Shown in pieces: positions 1 through 12,282 of a stretch of DNA of 57,883 bases. The notes beneath the pieces are model-generated. The model was given only the letters and a program-made list of their open reading frames with translations, did no database searches and was not told where the DNA came from. Location: NCBI GenBank assembly GCA_030066475.1, contig JASJBO010000100.1:1-57883 (forward strand), read 5' to 3'. The DNA comes from Myxococcota bacterium (lineage in GTDB: Bacteria > Myxococcota_A > UBA9160 > PR03). Made by a program: the position numbers and the translations under genes. Within the stretch, counting starts at the first letter, position 1. Each line of letters begins with the position of its first letter.

Positions 1-453
1 CTGCCGGCGGCGCGCTCGCCGGCTGCGCCCGGATGGGGCGACGCGCTCGCCGCGCTGCTGTGGGCGCCGCTGTTCGAGGAGTCGATCTACCGGGGCCGCC
101 TGCTACCGGCGCTGGCGCGCCGCCTGGGTGCCGCAGCCGCGGTTGTGATCTCGAGCGCCCTGTTCGCCCTGCCGCACGTCGAGGGCTGGAGCCTGCTCGG
201 CACCTTCCTGGCGGGTCTTCTGCTCGGGACGGTCTGGCAGCTCGGACGGTCGCTGCCGCTGTGCGTGGGCCTGCACGCGGGACTGAACCTGGCCGCGCTG
301 GTCTGCGGACTGCCCCCGGCGCGCTGGTCGCTCCCGCCACTCGTCGCGTTCGCCGCGAGTGCGCTCGGGCTGTGGATGGCGCTCGGCCTGGCCGGCGCAT
401 TCCACACGCCGTGTGGAAGCTTCGACAGCGAGCCGGGAAGGGATCGGCCGTGA
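1..453 (+). CDS. CPBP-family intramembrane metalloprotease, 3' part
   Basis: The reading frame is open from the first base, so the 5' end lies outside the window; about 150 residues remain. It shows the CPBP (CAAX protease and bacteriocin-processing) hallmarks: the EExxxR-type motif in FEESIYRGRLLPAL, then a hydrophobic helix with FALPHVEGW supplying the first conserved His, then a second His helix (VGLHAGLNLAAL). Family members are polytopic glutamate-type intramembrane proteases; some process lipidated or prenyl-like substrates, others have unknown targets. The substrate here cannot be told. The tail after the last helix is short and polar. It stops 87 bases before the RHS gene, with no clear terminator between them. 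Confidence 0.8.
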   Translation: MPAARSPAAPGWGDALAALLWAPLFEESIYRGRLLPALARRLGAAAAVVISSALFALPHVEGWSLLGTFLAGLLLGTVWQLGRSLPLCVGLHAGLNLAALVCGLPPARWSLPPLVAFAASALGLWMALGLAGAFHTPCGSFDSEPGRDRP

Positions 454-540
454 GGGCGCCGGGCGCACGAATCGCGCGCTCGCACGGATGGAACGGCCCT
501 TGCTTCTCTACCGGTAGCCCCGGGTCCCGAGGAGCGACCC

Positions 541-3500
541 GTGGCCGTCCCTCGGATTCCCTCTCTTGCGAACACCGCAACGCCTACGCTCTCGGTCCTC
601 GCGCTGGTCTCCCTGCTGCTCCTGCTGTCGCTGCTCGCTGCACAGTGCAGCCAGAAGCCTCCGCCTCCGGAGCCGGGCGTGATCGAATACCAGAGCCAGG
701 CCACGGCGTTCGTGCCCGGCGGTCAGGTCAACCTGGCCGGCGGCAACCTGCACGTGCGCCGCGTGGAGCTGTCGATCGATACGCGGCTCGGCACCCACGA
801 GATCGCCGCCGTCTACAACTCCAGCGCGTCCGACGCGGCCGCCTGGCACTGGAGCTTCGAGCTCCGCTACGACGGTGCGACGTTCCTCGATCCGAGCGGC
901 CGCGTGCACGACGTGAGCGCGCTCGCCGACGGCGCGCCGGTCCCGGGCAGCGTCTGGGTCCGGCGCAGCGCCACCGAGATCGCGACGCGCGGGGGGCTCG
1001 TCTACGGCTTCGATCCCGCCCAGGGCTCGCTGCTCTCGATGCGCCGCGTGAGCGCCGCCCATCCCCGCCTCGAGTTCGTGCAGGAGCCGGACCCGTTCGG
1101 CGGCTCGCGCGCCCACCGCGTCGAGCAGTGCACGACGAGCGGCTGCACGCTGGTCTACGCGATCGAGTACGACGACAGCGGCGCGCGTCGCCGGGTCGTC
1201 TCGATCACCGACCGGGCCGGCCGCGTCGCGGGCTTCGAGTGGGACGCGTTCGAGCGGCTGGTCGCGGCGCGGGACGCACTCGACGCAGCGCGGGGCTGGC
1301 CGGGCTTCCGCTACGAGTACGACGGCGAGCTGCTGCGGGCGGCGACCGGCTCGGAGGACGAGCGGGTCGAGTACGCCTACACGCCAGCGAGCCCCGGTCC
1401 GGTCAACCGCTTGACGCGGGTCACCTCGATCGGCGGCTCGAATCCGGAGCACGCGTTCGGCTACTTCGGGCCGAGCCTGCAGGGGATCCATCGCACCGCG
1501 CACACCGATCCGCTCGGCGAGACCACGGAGGTCCGGTACGACGGCGAGCGCCGGGTGACGTCGGTGACGAAGCCCACCGGCGACACGACCGCGCTCGCGT
1601 GGACGGGCCTCAGGCCCTCGCAGCGCACCGATCCGGGCGGCACGGTGACTTCCTGGGCCCACCAGGACGACCGGCTCGCGAGCACGACCCTGCCGTGGGG
1701 ACAAGTGGTGACGTTCCACTACGCACCGCACGGCGAGAACCGCGAGCACCCCGAGCGGTCGCCCTTGGTCGTCGCGCAGGACGCCGTCGGCGTGCTCGAG
1801 CAGCGCAGCTACGACGCGCAGGGTCGCCTCGAGTCGATCACCAACGGCGCCGGCGAGACCACGAGCTTCGGCTACGGGCCCGACGAGGAGGTCGCGAGTC
1901 GGACCGAGCCGAACGGGGTCGTGACGACGTTCTCGGGTCATGGAGAGCACGGACATCCGACGCGGGTCCTCCGCGCCGGCGCAGAGACCGAGCTCGTGTA
2001 CGACGCCGTGGGGAACCTCCTCGAGGGGGCCGGGCTCGAAGGCGAGGCAGCGCCAGGTCTCGGCGGCGTGGTGCGCCGCGCCTTCGACGCCGACCGCAAC
2101 GTCGCGCTGCTCGAGCTGGCCAACCACGCCGCCGTGGGACCGACCTCGAGTGAGCTGCTCGCGATCGAGCACCGCAGCGACGGCCAGCGCACGCGCATGC
2201 TGCGGCCCGCCGGCGCCGACACCGAATTCGTGTACGACGCGCTCGGCCGCCTGGTCGAGCGGCGCGAGCGCGCCGACGGAGTCTGGGCTTCGACCTGGTT
2301 CGCGCGCGACGAGCTGGGTCGCATCGTGTCCACCGAGCGCGCCAACGGGATGCGCGAGGAGTGGGACTACGATGCGGCTGGCCGCATCGCAGCGCGCCGC
2401 ATCTTGCGCCACGGCGCCCTGGAAGAGTCGGCCAGCCTCACCTGGGATGCGGGACGTCTCGTCTCGATCCGTGACAGCAGCTACCCGGGCGACGAGGGCT
2501 TCGTCTACGACGGCGCCGGCAGGCTGGTCGAGACGGTGTTCCCAGGCGGCGAGCGGATCGAGCTGGGCTACGACGCGCGCTCGCGCGTCGACCACGCGCT
2601 GCTGCGCAACCCGGATGGCTCGGTGCTGCGCCAGCTCGGCTTCCTCCACGACGGCGCCGACCGCGAGACGCAGGTGCTGGACGGCGGCGTGCCGCGGATC
2701 GACCGCGTCTGGACCGCGGGTGCAGTGGCCAGCACGCGCTACGGCAACGGCCTCACGCGCAGCTTCAGCTACGACCCGGCCAGCGGCGAGCTGATCGGAG
2801 CGATTACGACCGATCTGGCGGGGGCCGTGGTCGAGAGCACGGTGGTCGATCCGTTCGACACCGCGTGTGCCTTCGCGGCGCAGTGCATCTCGGCCACCAC
2901 CGACACGTCGGGCGCTCTGGTCTCGAGCAGCTTCGAGAGGTACTGGCTGATGCCCGAGCGGGGCCCGCTGCCCCTCAGCCGGGCAGGCCTGCGGGTCGGC
3001 GCGTACGGGAGCGGGATCGCGCTCCAGTACGACCACACGAGCAACCTGACGCAGAGCGCGCACGGGCTCCACGTCTACAACGCCGAACGCAACCGGCTGC
3101 AACGGATCGAGGCCGGCGGAGCCCCGGTCCATACCTATGCCTACGACGCGGCCGGCTTCGCGACCGAGCGCAGCGGAACAGCGCTCGCCTGGGACGGCGC
3201 GGGCCGCGTCGCGGCGATCGGGTCGAACACGTTCGCCTGGGACACGCAGGGCCGCGCCGTGGCCCGCTCGATCGGCGGGGTCGAGGTCCGCATGCGCTTC
3301 GGCGGTCTCGTTCAGGCCGACGCGGCGGGCAACCCGGTCGGCCTCGACCTGGGCGAGGTGCGCCTCGACCTGATCGCGGGCAACCACCTGTACCGCCACT
3401 TCGATTTCCGGGGCAACCCGAAGCTCGTGGCCGATCAGCAGGGGGACGTCGTCGCACTCTTTCAGTATGGGCCGTACGGGCTCGAGGTCGCCCTCGGGGC

Positions 3501-4113
3501 GGCGGTCGACGCGGCGGGCTTCGCGCGCGGCCGCGATCTCGGTGACCTGGTGCTGATCGGGGCGCGGCCCTACGACCCGGCGGCGGCGCGCTTCCTGGCG
3601 CCTGATCCGATCCATCAGCTCGTCAACCAGTACGCCTACACGCTCGGCAATCCCGTGGAGCTCTGGGACCCGAGCGGGCTGGCATCGGCTGGCGTGAACT
3701 TCGCCGCCGGGGCGGCCGCCATCGCGGGGGCGGCGCTCGGAGCCGCCCTCGGCGCTTCGGTCGGAGGGCCGGCGGGAATCGCCCTCGGGATCGCCCTGGG
3801 GAACGTGTACGGCCAGGCTGTGGGCCTGTTCGTCTACCAGGCCCTGACGCGCGAGCGCGGCGGCACTTTTCAGCTGGTTCCTGCGTTCGGCACCAGCGGG
3901 GCCGGCTCCTCGTCGTCGCCCGGCGGCACGGTCCTGAGCGGCCCGCCGGTGCCCGGCTTCGGCGTCGAGGGGCCGCTGGTCGGCTGCTCGCCCGTCGAGT
4001 CCACGACGCTTCCTGCGCCCGTTGCACTGCGCCTGCTGGCGGTGCTGGTGCCGGTCAACGCGGTGCTCGCCCTGGCGGCCTGGCGCGCCAGGCGAAGCAA
4101 GGAGGAGCGATGA
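541..4113 (+). CDS. RHS/YD-repeat surface protein with C-terminal membrane tail
   Basis: A protein of 1190 residues from a GTG start, with GAGGAG about 6 bases upstream. A hydrophobic segment at about 17-36 ends in LLAAQC, so it is probably exported and perhaps lipidated. Many YD-type repeats follow (for example YDALGRLVERRE, YDAAGRIAAR), then the RHS-associated core at about 955-1045 (FQYGPYGLE, GARPYDPAAARFLAPDP) ending in NPVELWDPSGL, the DPxGL site where RHS proteins usually self-cleave. After the core come about 145 residues: a Gly/Ala-rich hydrophobic stretch, a Ser/Gly/Pro linker, and a final hydrophobic helix followed by RARRSKEER. That tail looks like a membrane-anchoring or sorting signal rather than a known nuclease or ADP-ribosyl toxin. 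The next two membrane genes overlap it. Confidence 0.85.
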   Translation: MAVPRIPSLANTATPTLSVLALVSLLLLLSLLAAQCSQKPPPPEPGVIEYQSQATAFVPGGQVNLAGGNLHVRRVELSIDTRLGTHEIAAVYNSSASDAAAWHWSFELRYDGATFLDPSGRVHDVSALADGAPVPGSVWVRRSATEIATRGGLVYGFDPAQGSLLSMRRVSAAHPRLEFVQEPDPFGGSRAHRVEQCTTSGCTLVYAIEYDDSGARRRVVSITDRAGRVAGFEWDAFERLVAARDALDAARGWPGFRYEYDGELLRAATGSEDERVEYAYTPASPGPVNRLTRVTSIGGSNPEHAFGYFGPSLQGIHRTAHTDPLGETTEVRYDGERRVTSVTKPTGDTTALAWTGLRPSQRTDPGGTVTSWAHQDDRLASTTLPWGQVVTFHYAPHGENREHPERSPLVVAQDAVGVLEQRSYDAQGRLESITNGAGETTSFGYGPDEEVASRTEPNGVVTTFSGHGEHGHPTRVLRAGAETELVYDAVGNLLEGAGLEGEAAPGLGGVVRRAFDADRNVALLELANHAAVGPTSSELLAIEHRSDGQRTRMLRPAGADTEFVYDALGRLVERRERADGVWASTWFARDELGRIVSTERANGMREEWDYDAAGRIAARRILRHGALEESASLTWDAGRLVSIRDSSYPGDEGFVYDGAGRLVETVFPGGERIELGYDARSRVDHALLRNPDGSVLRQLGFLHDGADRETQVLDGGVPRIDRVWTAGAVASTRYGNGLTRSFSYDPASGELIGAITTDLAGAVVESTVVDPFDTACAFAAQCISATTDTSGALVSSSFERYWLMPERGPLPLSRAGLRVGAYGSGIALQYDHTSNLTQSAHGLHVYNAERNRLQRIEAGGAPVHTYAYDAAGFATERSGTALAWDGAGRVAAIGSNTFAWDTQGRAVARSIGGVEVRMRFGGLVQADAAGNPVGLDLGEVRLDLIAGNHLYRHFDFRGNPKLVADQQGDVVALFQYGPYGLEVALGAAVDAAGFARGRDLGDLVLIGARPYDPAAARFLAPDPIHQLVNQYAYTLGNPVELWDPSGLASAGVNFAAGAAAIAGAALGAALGASVGGPAGIALGIALGNVYGQAVGLFVYQALTRERGGTFQLVPAFGTSGAGSSSSPGGTVLSGPPVPGFGVEGPLVGCSPVESTTLPAPVALRLLAVLVPVNAVLALAAWRARRSKEER

Positions 4114-4640
4114 GTCTGGTCGATCGCATGGTGGATCCCATGCTCCAGCGCGACGACGCAGGGCGCGAGATCTTCTGTCCGTGGCTCCCGTGGGCGGGCC
4201 CGGCCTACCTGGTGCCCGATGAACGCGGCGCGTCGCTCCGGCGGTTCCTGCGGCGCGCGGCGGTCGTGGGGCTGGTGGCGATGTTCGTGCTCCCCCCGGT
4301 GCGCATCATTCTGCAGCTCCCGGTCTCGTTTCTGGTCTACTCGGTCGGCCTGCTCATGGTGGCCTACGGAGTGGCCGTGCGCCGCTACCTGGTCGGTCTC
4401 GAGCGGGTCGACGGTGGACCGCTGGGCGTGCGCGCCGCGCGCGCGCTGCGGAGCTGGCCCACCTGGCTGGTGGGCGCGGCCGGCCTGCTGGGCGTCGCCG
4501 CCGCGGCGGCGAACCTCTGGCTGGTGTCGGTGGGATTCCTCTCGCCCTGGACCGGCTGGCCGCTCGCGCTGATCTGCGCCCTGGTCGGGGTGGTCTACGC
4601 GTCCGTGCTCCGGTCCCGGTACGCTGCCCGCCAATCGTGA
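4110..4640 (+). CDS. hypothetical membrane protein, translationally coupled to RHS gene
   Basis: A protein of 176 residues whose ATG overlaps the RHS stop codon (ATGA). I do not recognise a family. The first 45 residues are soluble and contain CPWLPWAGPAYLVPDERG; about four hydrophobic helices follow (near 50-72, 73-90, 115-135, 145-165) separated by Arg-rich loops such as VAVRRYLVGLERVD. Overlap with the RHS gene suggests co-translation, so a role in RHS localisation, export or self-protection is possible. That is inference from position only. Confidence 0.7.
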   Translation: MSLVDRMVDPMLQRDDAGREIFCPWLPWAGPAYLVPDERGASLRRFLRRAAVVGLVAMFVLPPVRIILQLPVSFLVYSVGLLMVAYGVAVRRYLVGLERVDGGPLGVRAARALRSWPTWLVGAAGLLGVAAAAANLWLVSVGFLSPWTGWPLALICALVGVVYASVLRSRYAARQS

Positions 4641-5535
4641 CGGCGCGCGCCGTCTGGGCGAATCGCGCGCTGTCGCTCGGCATCGTGCTGGCGACGCTGC
4701 TCGGGCTGCGGGCGCTGGTCCCGGATGCGGGCGAGCGCGACCGCATCGTCTACCTGCTCGTGCTGGTTCCCGGCTACGGGCACCTGCTCGGCGCGGCGCT
4801 CTTCTCGGTCCGGCGGCGCCGCGGGATGGGCAGGCCGCGCGCGTCGGCGGTGCTCGGCGGTGCGCTCGCGGTGAGTCTCGTGCTCTCGCTCTTCGCAGCC
4901 TACGCCGCAGCGCTTCCCGGCTGTCCGGCGCTGGTGCTGCCCTTGCTCTTCCTCGCAGTCTGGCATGCGTTCGAGAACGACCTCGCGCTGGCGCGCAGCG
5001 ACCGGGCGACCGGGCGGCCCGGTCCCGTTCGGCTGCGGGGGAGCGAGCCCTTGCTCGCCATCGGCATGGCATCGGGCTCGGTCGCGCTCTTCCTGGCGGC
5101 GATGCCAGACGCGACGAGCGCCGCCCACCTGGCGCGGACGCTGGGGAATGCGCTCGACCTCGGGCTTGCCGGTGCCGCGGCGCGGTGGCTGGCCGTCGTC
5201 GCGGGCGTTGCGGCGATGGCGAGCGCCCGTGGTCGTGCTCGCGCGCCCGGTCTCCTGCTCGCCGGGGGCTCCCTCCTGCTCCCGATCGACGTCTCGCAGT
5301 GGGTGCGCCCCGCCGAGGTGTTCGCGCTCTGGTCGCTCTACCACATCGTCTCGTTCCAGCTCCAGTTCGCCACACGACAGCGCGAGCGTCGCCGTCATGA
5401 TCCTGGTGAGGCACGCCGTCGGGATCGGTGGCTCGTCGTCGCGCACCTCGTGCCCGCACTGCCGTGTGCCGCCCTGTTGCTGGCTCCGCTCGAGCCGGAC
5501 CATCTGGGCCGCGTCGTAGCGTTCGCCCCGTCGCT

Positions 5536-6627
<1,092 letters not shown>

Positions 6628-6685
6628 ACGGCCCCACCGCGGCCTCGGGCGGGCCCTGCGGAAAGCTTTGTAGAATCCTCGTGAG

Positions 6686-7465
6686 ATGAGCGGTTCCCTC
6701 GAGCTGCGTCACGTCGCGGTGTCCCTGGGCAGCCGGCCCGTGCTCGCCGGTGTCGACCTGCGCGTCGAGCCCGGCGAGGTGGTGGGCCTGGTCGGGCGCA
6801 ACGGTGCGGGCAAGACCACCCTGCTGCGCGTCGCGAGCGGCGTGCGGGCGCCCGATGCCGGAGCGGTGCTGCTGGACGGCGCCCCGCTCGCCGCGCGCTC
6901 GCGTCGCGAGCTGGCGCGCGCGGTGGCGGTGGTGCCGCAGGAGACGCAGATCCCGTTCCCGTTCCGCGTGGCCGAGGTGGTGCTGATGGGGCGCACCCCC
7001 CACCTGGGCTGGCTCGGCTTCGAGGGCGAGGCCGACCTCGAGGCGGCCCGGAGCGCGCTCGAGCAGGTGGGGATGGAGGCGTTCGCGGACCGCTGTGTCC
7101 TGGACCTCTCCGGCGGCGAGCGCCAGCTCGCGGTGGTGGCGCGCGCGCTGGCGCAGGATCCGCGCTTCCTGCTGCTCGACGAGCCCACCGCCTTCCTGGA
7201 TCTGCGCCACCGGCTCGACGTGCTGCGCATCGTGCGCCGGCTCGCGGCCCAGGGACGCGGCGCCCTGGTGGTGTCGCACGACCTGGCGCTGGCGGCGCGC
7301 CACTGTGACCGCGTGGCGCTGCTGGCCGACGGCCGCATCCTGGCCGACGGGCCGCCGGCCGAGGTGCTCGTGCCCGAGCACCTGCGCGCGGCCTTCGGCA
7401 TCGAGGCCTCTGTCCTGGACGGCCCCGACGGGGCCCCGGTGGTGGTGGCACGCGGGCCGGCTTGA
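6686..7465 (+). CDS. ABC transporter ATP-binding protein, iron-chelate/haem/cobalamin type
   Basis: A protein of 259 residues with a complete ABC ATPase set: Walker A GRNGAGKTT at 37-45, Q-loop AVVPQETQIPFPF, signature LSGGERQ near 142, Walker B FLLLDEPT near 160, and the switch His in VVSHDL. The MGRTPHLGWLG segment after the Q-loop is typical of the FecE/HmuV/BtuD group, which energises uptake of siderophores, haem or cobalamin. No permease or binding-protein gene adjoins, so it is an orphan in this window and must work with partners encoded elsewhere. It is divergent from the AAA+ regulator with a 58-base gap. A repeat element begins two bases after its stop codon. Confidence 0.88.
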   Translation: MSGSLELRHVAVSLGSRPVLAGVDLRVEPGEVVGLVGRNGAGKTTLLRVASGVRAPDAGAVLLDGAPLAARSRRELARAVAVVPQETQIPFPFRVAEVVLMGRTPHLGWLGFEGEADLEAARSALEQVGMEAFADRCVLDLSGGERQLAVVARALAQDPRFLLLDEPTAFLDLRHRLDVLRIVRRLAAQGRGALVVSHDLALAARHCDRVALLADGRILADGPPAEVLVPEHLRAAFGIEASVLDGPDGAPVVVARGPA

Positions 7466-7467
7466 AC

Positions 7468-7523
7468 GGACTTCGCTCGCCTGCGGCTCGCTGCGCGCTC
7501 CGGCTTCGCCTTCGCTTGCGCTA
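7468..7523 (+). repeat. dispersed GGACTTCGCTCGCC repeat, single copy
   Basis: The copy starts GGACTTCGCTCGCCTGCGGC two bases after the ABC ATPase stop codon and ends in the Arg/Ser-type segment GCTTCGCCTTCGCTTGCG. It fills most of the 92 bases before enolase, whose ribosome site AAGGAGG follows. It belongs to the family also found near 11968, 17456, 18037, 19596, 32444, 52488, 56757 and 57623. Confidence 0.85.
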
Positions 7524-7524
7524 G

Positions 7525-9567
<2,043 letters not shown>

Positions 9568-9569
<2 letters not shown>

Positions 9570-9586
9570 GCGCGCTCAGAGCGCCT
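9568..9586. terminator. hairpin at convergent gene junction
   Basis: AGGCGC and GCGCCT pair around a 7-base loop. The stem overlaps the stop codons of both convergent genes. There is no strong T run on either side, so it is only a weak bidirectional terminator candidate. Confidence 0.4.
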
Positions 9587-11168
9587 CGTCGAGCGTGTAC
9601 TCGACGACGGCGCCCTTGATCGTGAGTGCAGCCGTTCCCGGCCAGCTCGCGCTGGAGGCGCGCACGTGATAGGCGAAGAGGTCGTTGTCGATCGTGGCAT
9701 TCGAGATGGTCGTGTCGGTCAGCGTCTGGATGCCGGGCGTTCCGGAGCTGCTCACCGACGCGAGCGAGGCGAAGCCGCTGCCCGTGTGCAGGCGACGCGA
9801 GAGCGTCACGAGCAGGTCGCCCGCAGCGCCGTCGTCGGTGATCACCTTGAAGCGCCGGATCACGGCGCCGTGGGGCAGGTGGAGCCCGGCGACGAGCCAG
9901 CCGGCGCCGGTGTCGAAGATGTAGCTGCCGCCCGGGCCGCCGCTGGTGCGATAGGGCTGTCCGGAGCCCGTGTGGAAGTCGCCGTCACCGACCGAGTAGT
10001 AGTGGGTGCGCGGCGTCCGGTAGCGCAGGCGGTCCGCGACCAGCTCGCCCTCCACCTCGACGTCGCCCACGAACTCGCCGGCCAGGATGCCGCCCTCGGC
10101 GTGGATCCCGACGCCGTTCGAGTAGCCGTAGAGCCCGAAGTTGTCGGCCGCACCCGTGTCGTTGGCGATGCCGAGCACGCCGAGCTCGCGGCCGCCGATG
10201 TCGAGCGCCGGGATCCCGGCGAAGTCGTTGGCGCCCTCGACGCCGAGGTAGCCGCTCGCCACGACGTTGGGCTGCGTGCCCTCGACGGCGGAGCTCCCCA
10301 ACACCACGGCGGTGTTCTCGACGCTCAAGCCGGGGCCAGCGAGCGCGCCCGTCCACGTCTGCCCGAAGTGCTCGTGGTCGTTCGGGAGCACGCAGCTGCC
10401 GCTGCCGTTCAGGAGAAGCGTGGAGGTGCACAGCGTGTCGGCGTTCGTGTCGGTGTCCTGATCGGCGGCGCAGGTCACGGCGCCGCTCTGCGCCACCGCC
10501 TGCATGAACTCGCCCGCGACGCACTGGCCGTTGACGCGGCGCTGCATCAGGGCGGTGTTCGCCGACAGCACGAGGTCGCCGGTCGAGCCGCCGCCGGTCA
10601 GGCCGAAGCCGGCCGTCACCCTGGTGACGTCGCCGCCCGAGTCGTCGTCCACGCCGTCCGAGAAGCCGGCGGGGATCCCCGAGAGCTGCTTCCAGCCGAC
10701 TGCGTGCGGGTTGCTCGTGTCCGCGACGTGCGCCGACTGGTCGAGCGCCGACGCCGGCAGGCCCTGGAGGGAGCTGGCGTCCTGGCACGCCAGTGCGTAG
10801 GGGCTCGAGACCAGCCGCGTGCGCGGCACCAGCTCGCTGTCGCCGGTGACGGTGACCCCGAGGAAGCGCGGCCCCGCGAACAGACCCACCGGAAGCGGAT
10901 TCGTCGTGCTCCCCAGCAGCACGTGGAAGACGCCGTCGGCCACGTCCACCGACTGGACGTCCACCCACAGCGGCACGCCGCCCGCGTCGACGTCGTAGAT
11001 CGAGAACAGGATCTCGAGCAGCCCGTTCTGCCGCTCTCCCGCGGCGTCGAGCAGCAGGCCCTGGTACGAGAGCGTGGGCGGCGGGTCGGCCTGGGCGCCG
11101 GGCGCCCCGATCCCCATCGCGAGTGCGCCCGAGAGCGCGAAGGCCACTGCCGCGTGAGCTCGCCGCAT
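9576..11168 (-). CDS. secreted beta-rich surface protein (fibre-like)
   Basis: A protein of 530 residues. The ATG at 11168 is chosen because GGGAGGA lies about 7 bases upstream and because it gives a standard signal peptide (MRRAHAAVAFALSGALAMG, cleavage near AQADPPP). The early part (LSYQGLLLDAAGERQNGLLE, FSIYDVDAGGVPLW, LVSSPYALAC) matches a domain common in large deltaproteobacterial surface proteins that begin by describing a pre-assembled beta unit. A Gly-rich motif of tail-fibre type follows (TAGFGLTGGGSTGDLVLSA), then Cys pairs (NGQCVAGEF, VTCAADQDTD, DTLCTS) and beta-helical or jelly-roll-like sequence to the end. Function unknown; probably cell-surface or secreted. It is divergent from the receiver-XRE regulator. 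Confidence 0.75.
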   Translation of the reverse strand: MRRAHAAVAFALSGALAMGIGAPGAQADPPPTLSYQGLLLDAAGERQNGLLEILFSIYDVDAGGVPLWVDVQSVDVADGVFHVLLGSTTNPLPVGLFAGPRFLGVTVTGDSELVPRTRLVSSPYALACQDASSLQGLPASALDQSAHVADTSNPHAVGWKQLSGIPAGFSDGVDDDSGGDVTRVTAGFGLTGGGSTGDLVLSANTALMQRRVNGQCVAGEFMQAVAQSGAVTCAADQDTDTNADTLCTSTLLLNGSGSCVLPNDHEHFGQTWTGALAGPGLSVENTAVVLGSSAVEGTQPNVVASGYLGVEGANDFAGIPALDIGGRELGVLGIANDTGAADNFGLYGYSNGVGIHAEGGILAGEFVGDVEVEGELVADRLRYRTPRTHYYSVGDGDFHTGSGQPYRTSGGPGGSYIFDTGAGWLVAGLHLPHGAVIRRFKVITDDGAAGDLLVTLSRRLHTGSGFASLASVSSSGTPGIQTLTDTTISNATIDNDLFAYHVRASSASWPGTAALTIKGAVVEYTLDEAL

Positions 11169-11281
11169 ACTGCTGGTTCCTCCCGGCAGCCTGCCGCTGC
11201 CTGCCTCCTTGGATTTCATGATAGAGGGCCGTGTGGGTTGCCCCACGTGTCGCCGGCACGCCCCTCGGGATTTCGGGCTAA

Positions 11282-11313
11282 GGGAAGTCGGTGGAACTAC
11301 CGAAGTGCTTCCC
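11282..11313 (+). promoter_or_regulatory. nested inverted repeat upstream of receiver-XRE gene
   Basis: GGGAAG pairs with CTTCCC, and inside it TCGGT pairs with ACCGA around GGAACT. The element lies 45 bases before the regulator start in the divergent intergenic region. It could be an operator for one of the two genes or a leader hairpin. The phrase GATTTCGGG also occurs twice around it, near 11270 and 11341. Confidence 0.5.
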
Positions 11314-11357
11314 AGCACGGGTAGGAGCCGGAATACGAGCGATTTCGGGAGGTTGTG

Positions 11358-11966
11358 ATGGGGGGTGCGGCTTCGCGCCTGAGCGCGCTGGTGGTCGATC
11401 CCGACCCGGAGAGCTGCCTCGAGCTGAAGGCGTTCCTCGCCGGCGAGGGCTGCCGGGTCACCGCCCTCGGCGATCTTGCCGGGATCCGCGAGGCGGTGCG
11501 CTCGGGCCGGGTGCAGCTCGTGCTGCTCGACCTCCCGGAGGACGCGGACGAGGCCGAGGTGCGGCTGGCCGCCGTGCGCGCCTGCGACTCCGATCTGTGC
11601 CTGATCGCGCTGGCCGAGGAGCCCACGGTCGAGACCGCCGTGGCGGCGATGAAGCACCAGGCCTTCGAGTACCTGCCCAAGCCGGTGGAGCCCGACGACC
11701 TGCGCCGCACCCTGGACGCCGCGATCCGCGAGAAGGGCCTGCCGGTCGACCTCGAGCAGCACCTCAACAGCGAGATCGGCCGCCGCGTGCGCAGGCGGCG
11801 CAGCGAGCACGAGCTCACCCTCAAGCAGGTCGCCAACCGGACCGGCCTCTCGGTGAGCCTGATCTCCCAGATCGAGCTGGGCAAGAGCGCCGCCTCGCTC
11901 TCGAGCCTCTACAAGCTCGCCCGCGCTCTCCACGTCGAGATGACCTTCTTCTTCGAGACGGTCTGA
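11358..11966 (+). CDS. receiver domain fused to XRE-type helix-turn-helix
   Basis: A protein of 202 residues from the ATG at 11358, set by GGGAGG five bases upstream. Residues 1-125 form a response-regulator receiver: acidic pocket VVDPDPES, candidate phospho-Asp in VLLDLPEDADE, and the conserved Lys in YLPKPVEPDD. After a short helix (LEQHLNSEIGRRVRRRRSE) residues about 145-202 form a Cro/C1-type DNA-binding domain (TLKQVANRTGLSVSLISQIE). Receivers usually carry OmpR, NarL or Fis output domains, so this output is uncommon. No kinase is adjacent. The likely target is its own region or the divergent surface-protein gene. A repeat element starts one base after the stop. Confidence 0.85.
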   Translation: MGGAASRLSALVVDPDPESCLELKAFLAGEGCRVTALGDLAGIREAVRSGRVQLVLLDLPEDADEAEVRLAAVRACDSDLCLIALAEEPTVETAVAAMKHQAFEYLPKPVEPDDLRRTLDAAIREKGLPVDLEQHLNSEIGRRVRRRRSEHELTLKQVANRTGLSVSLISQIELGKSAASLSSLYKLARALHVEMTFFFETV

Positions 11967-11967
11967 A

Positions 11968-12160
11968 GGACTTCGCTCGGCTTCGCCTCGCTGCGCGCGC
12001 CGCCGGAGGAACCGGCGGCGCTTGCGCGGGCGACCTTCGCGGCTTCGAACCGGGCTGGCAGGCCGGCGGGGCGGGGCAGGAACTCGGAGGGCGCCCGCAG
12101 CGCCCCCGCAAGCGGAGGCGAAGCCGGAGCGCGCAGCGAGCCGTAGGCGAGCGAAGTCCA
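11968..12160. repeat. facing pair of the dispersed repeat
   Basis: A forward copy (from 11968) and an inverted copy (ending near 12160) enclose about 100 bases that themselves contain short palindromes such as CGCCGG-CCGGCG. The arms could form a stem of some 30 pairs. This is most of the 316-base gap between the receiver-XRE and aldolase genes. The remainder (12161-12282) shows no convincing promoter. Confidence 0.8.
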
Positions 12161-12282
12161 CCCAACCGGGTTGCGAAACGAGGCTGGGCGCGGCAGCTTG
12201 ACCCGTTCAGGGGGGCCCTCCGGGGCTGGAGGACAGAGTCCTGCGTACGGTCGAGGAGACGCGCCCGCGGCGGGGTCTTTCG

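Noticed and set aside
508..3615. A very long open frame on the minus strand opposite the RHS gene
   Set aside because: Its product is a low-complexity Arg/Glu/Val-rich sequence without motifs, and the RHS frame on the plus strand is clearly coding. High GC leaves such frames open by chance.
3675..4113. C-terminal RHS toxin domain
   Set aside because: No nuclease, deaminase or ADP-ribosyl motif is seen; the region is hydrophobic and ends in a membrane-anchor-like tail.
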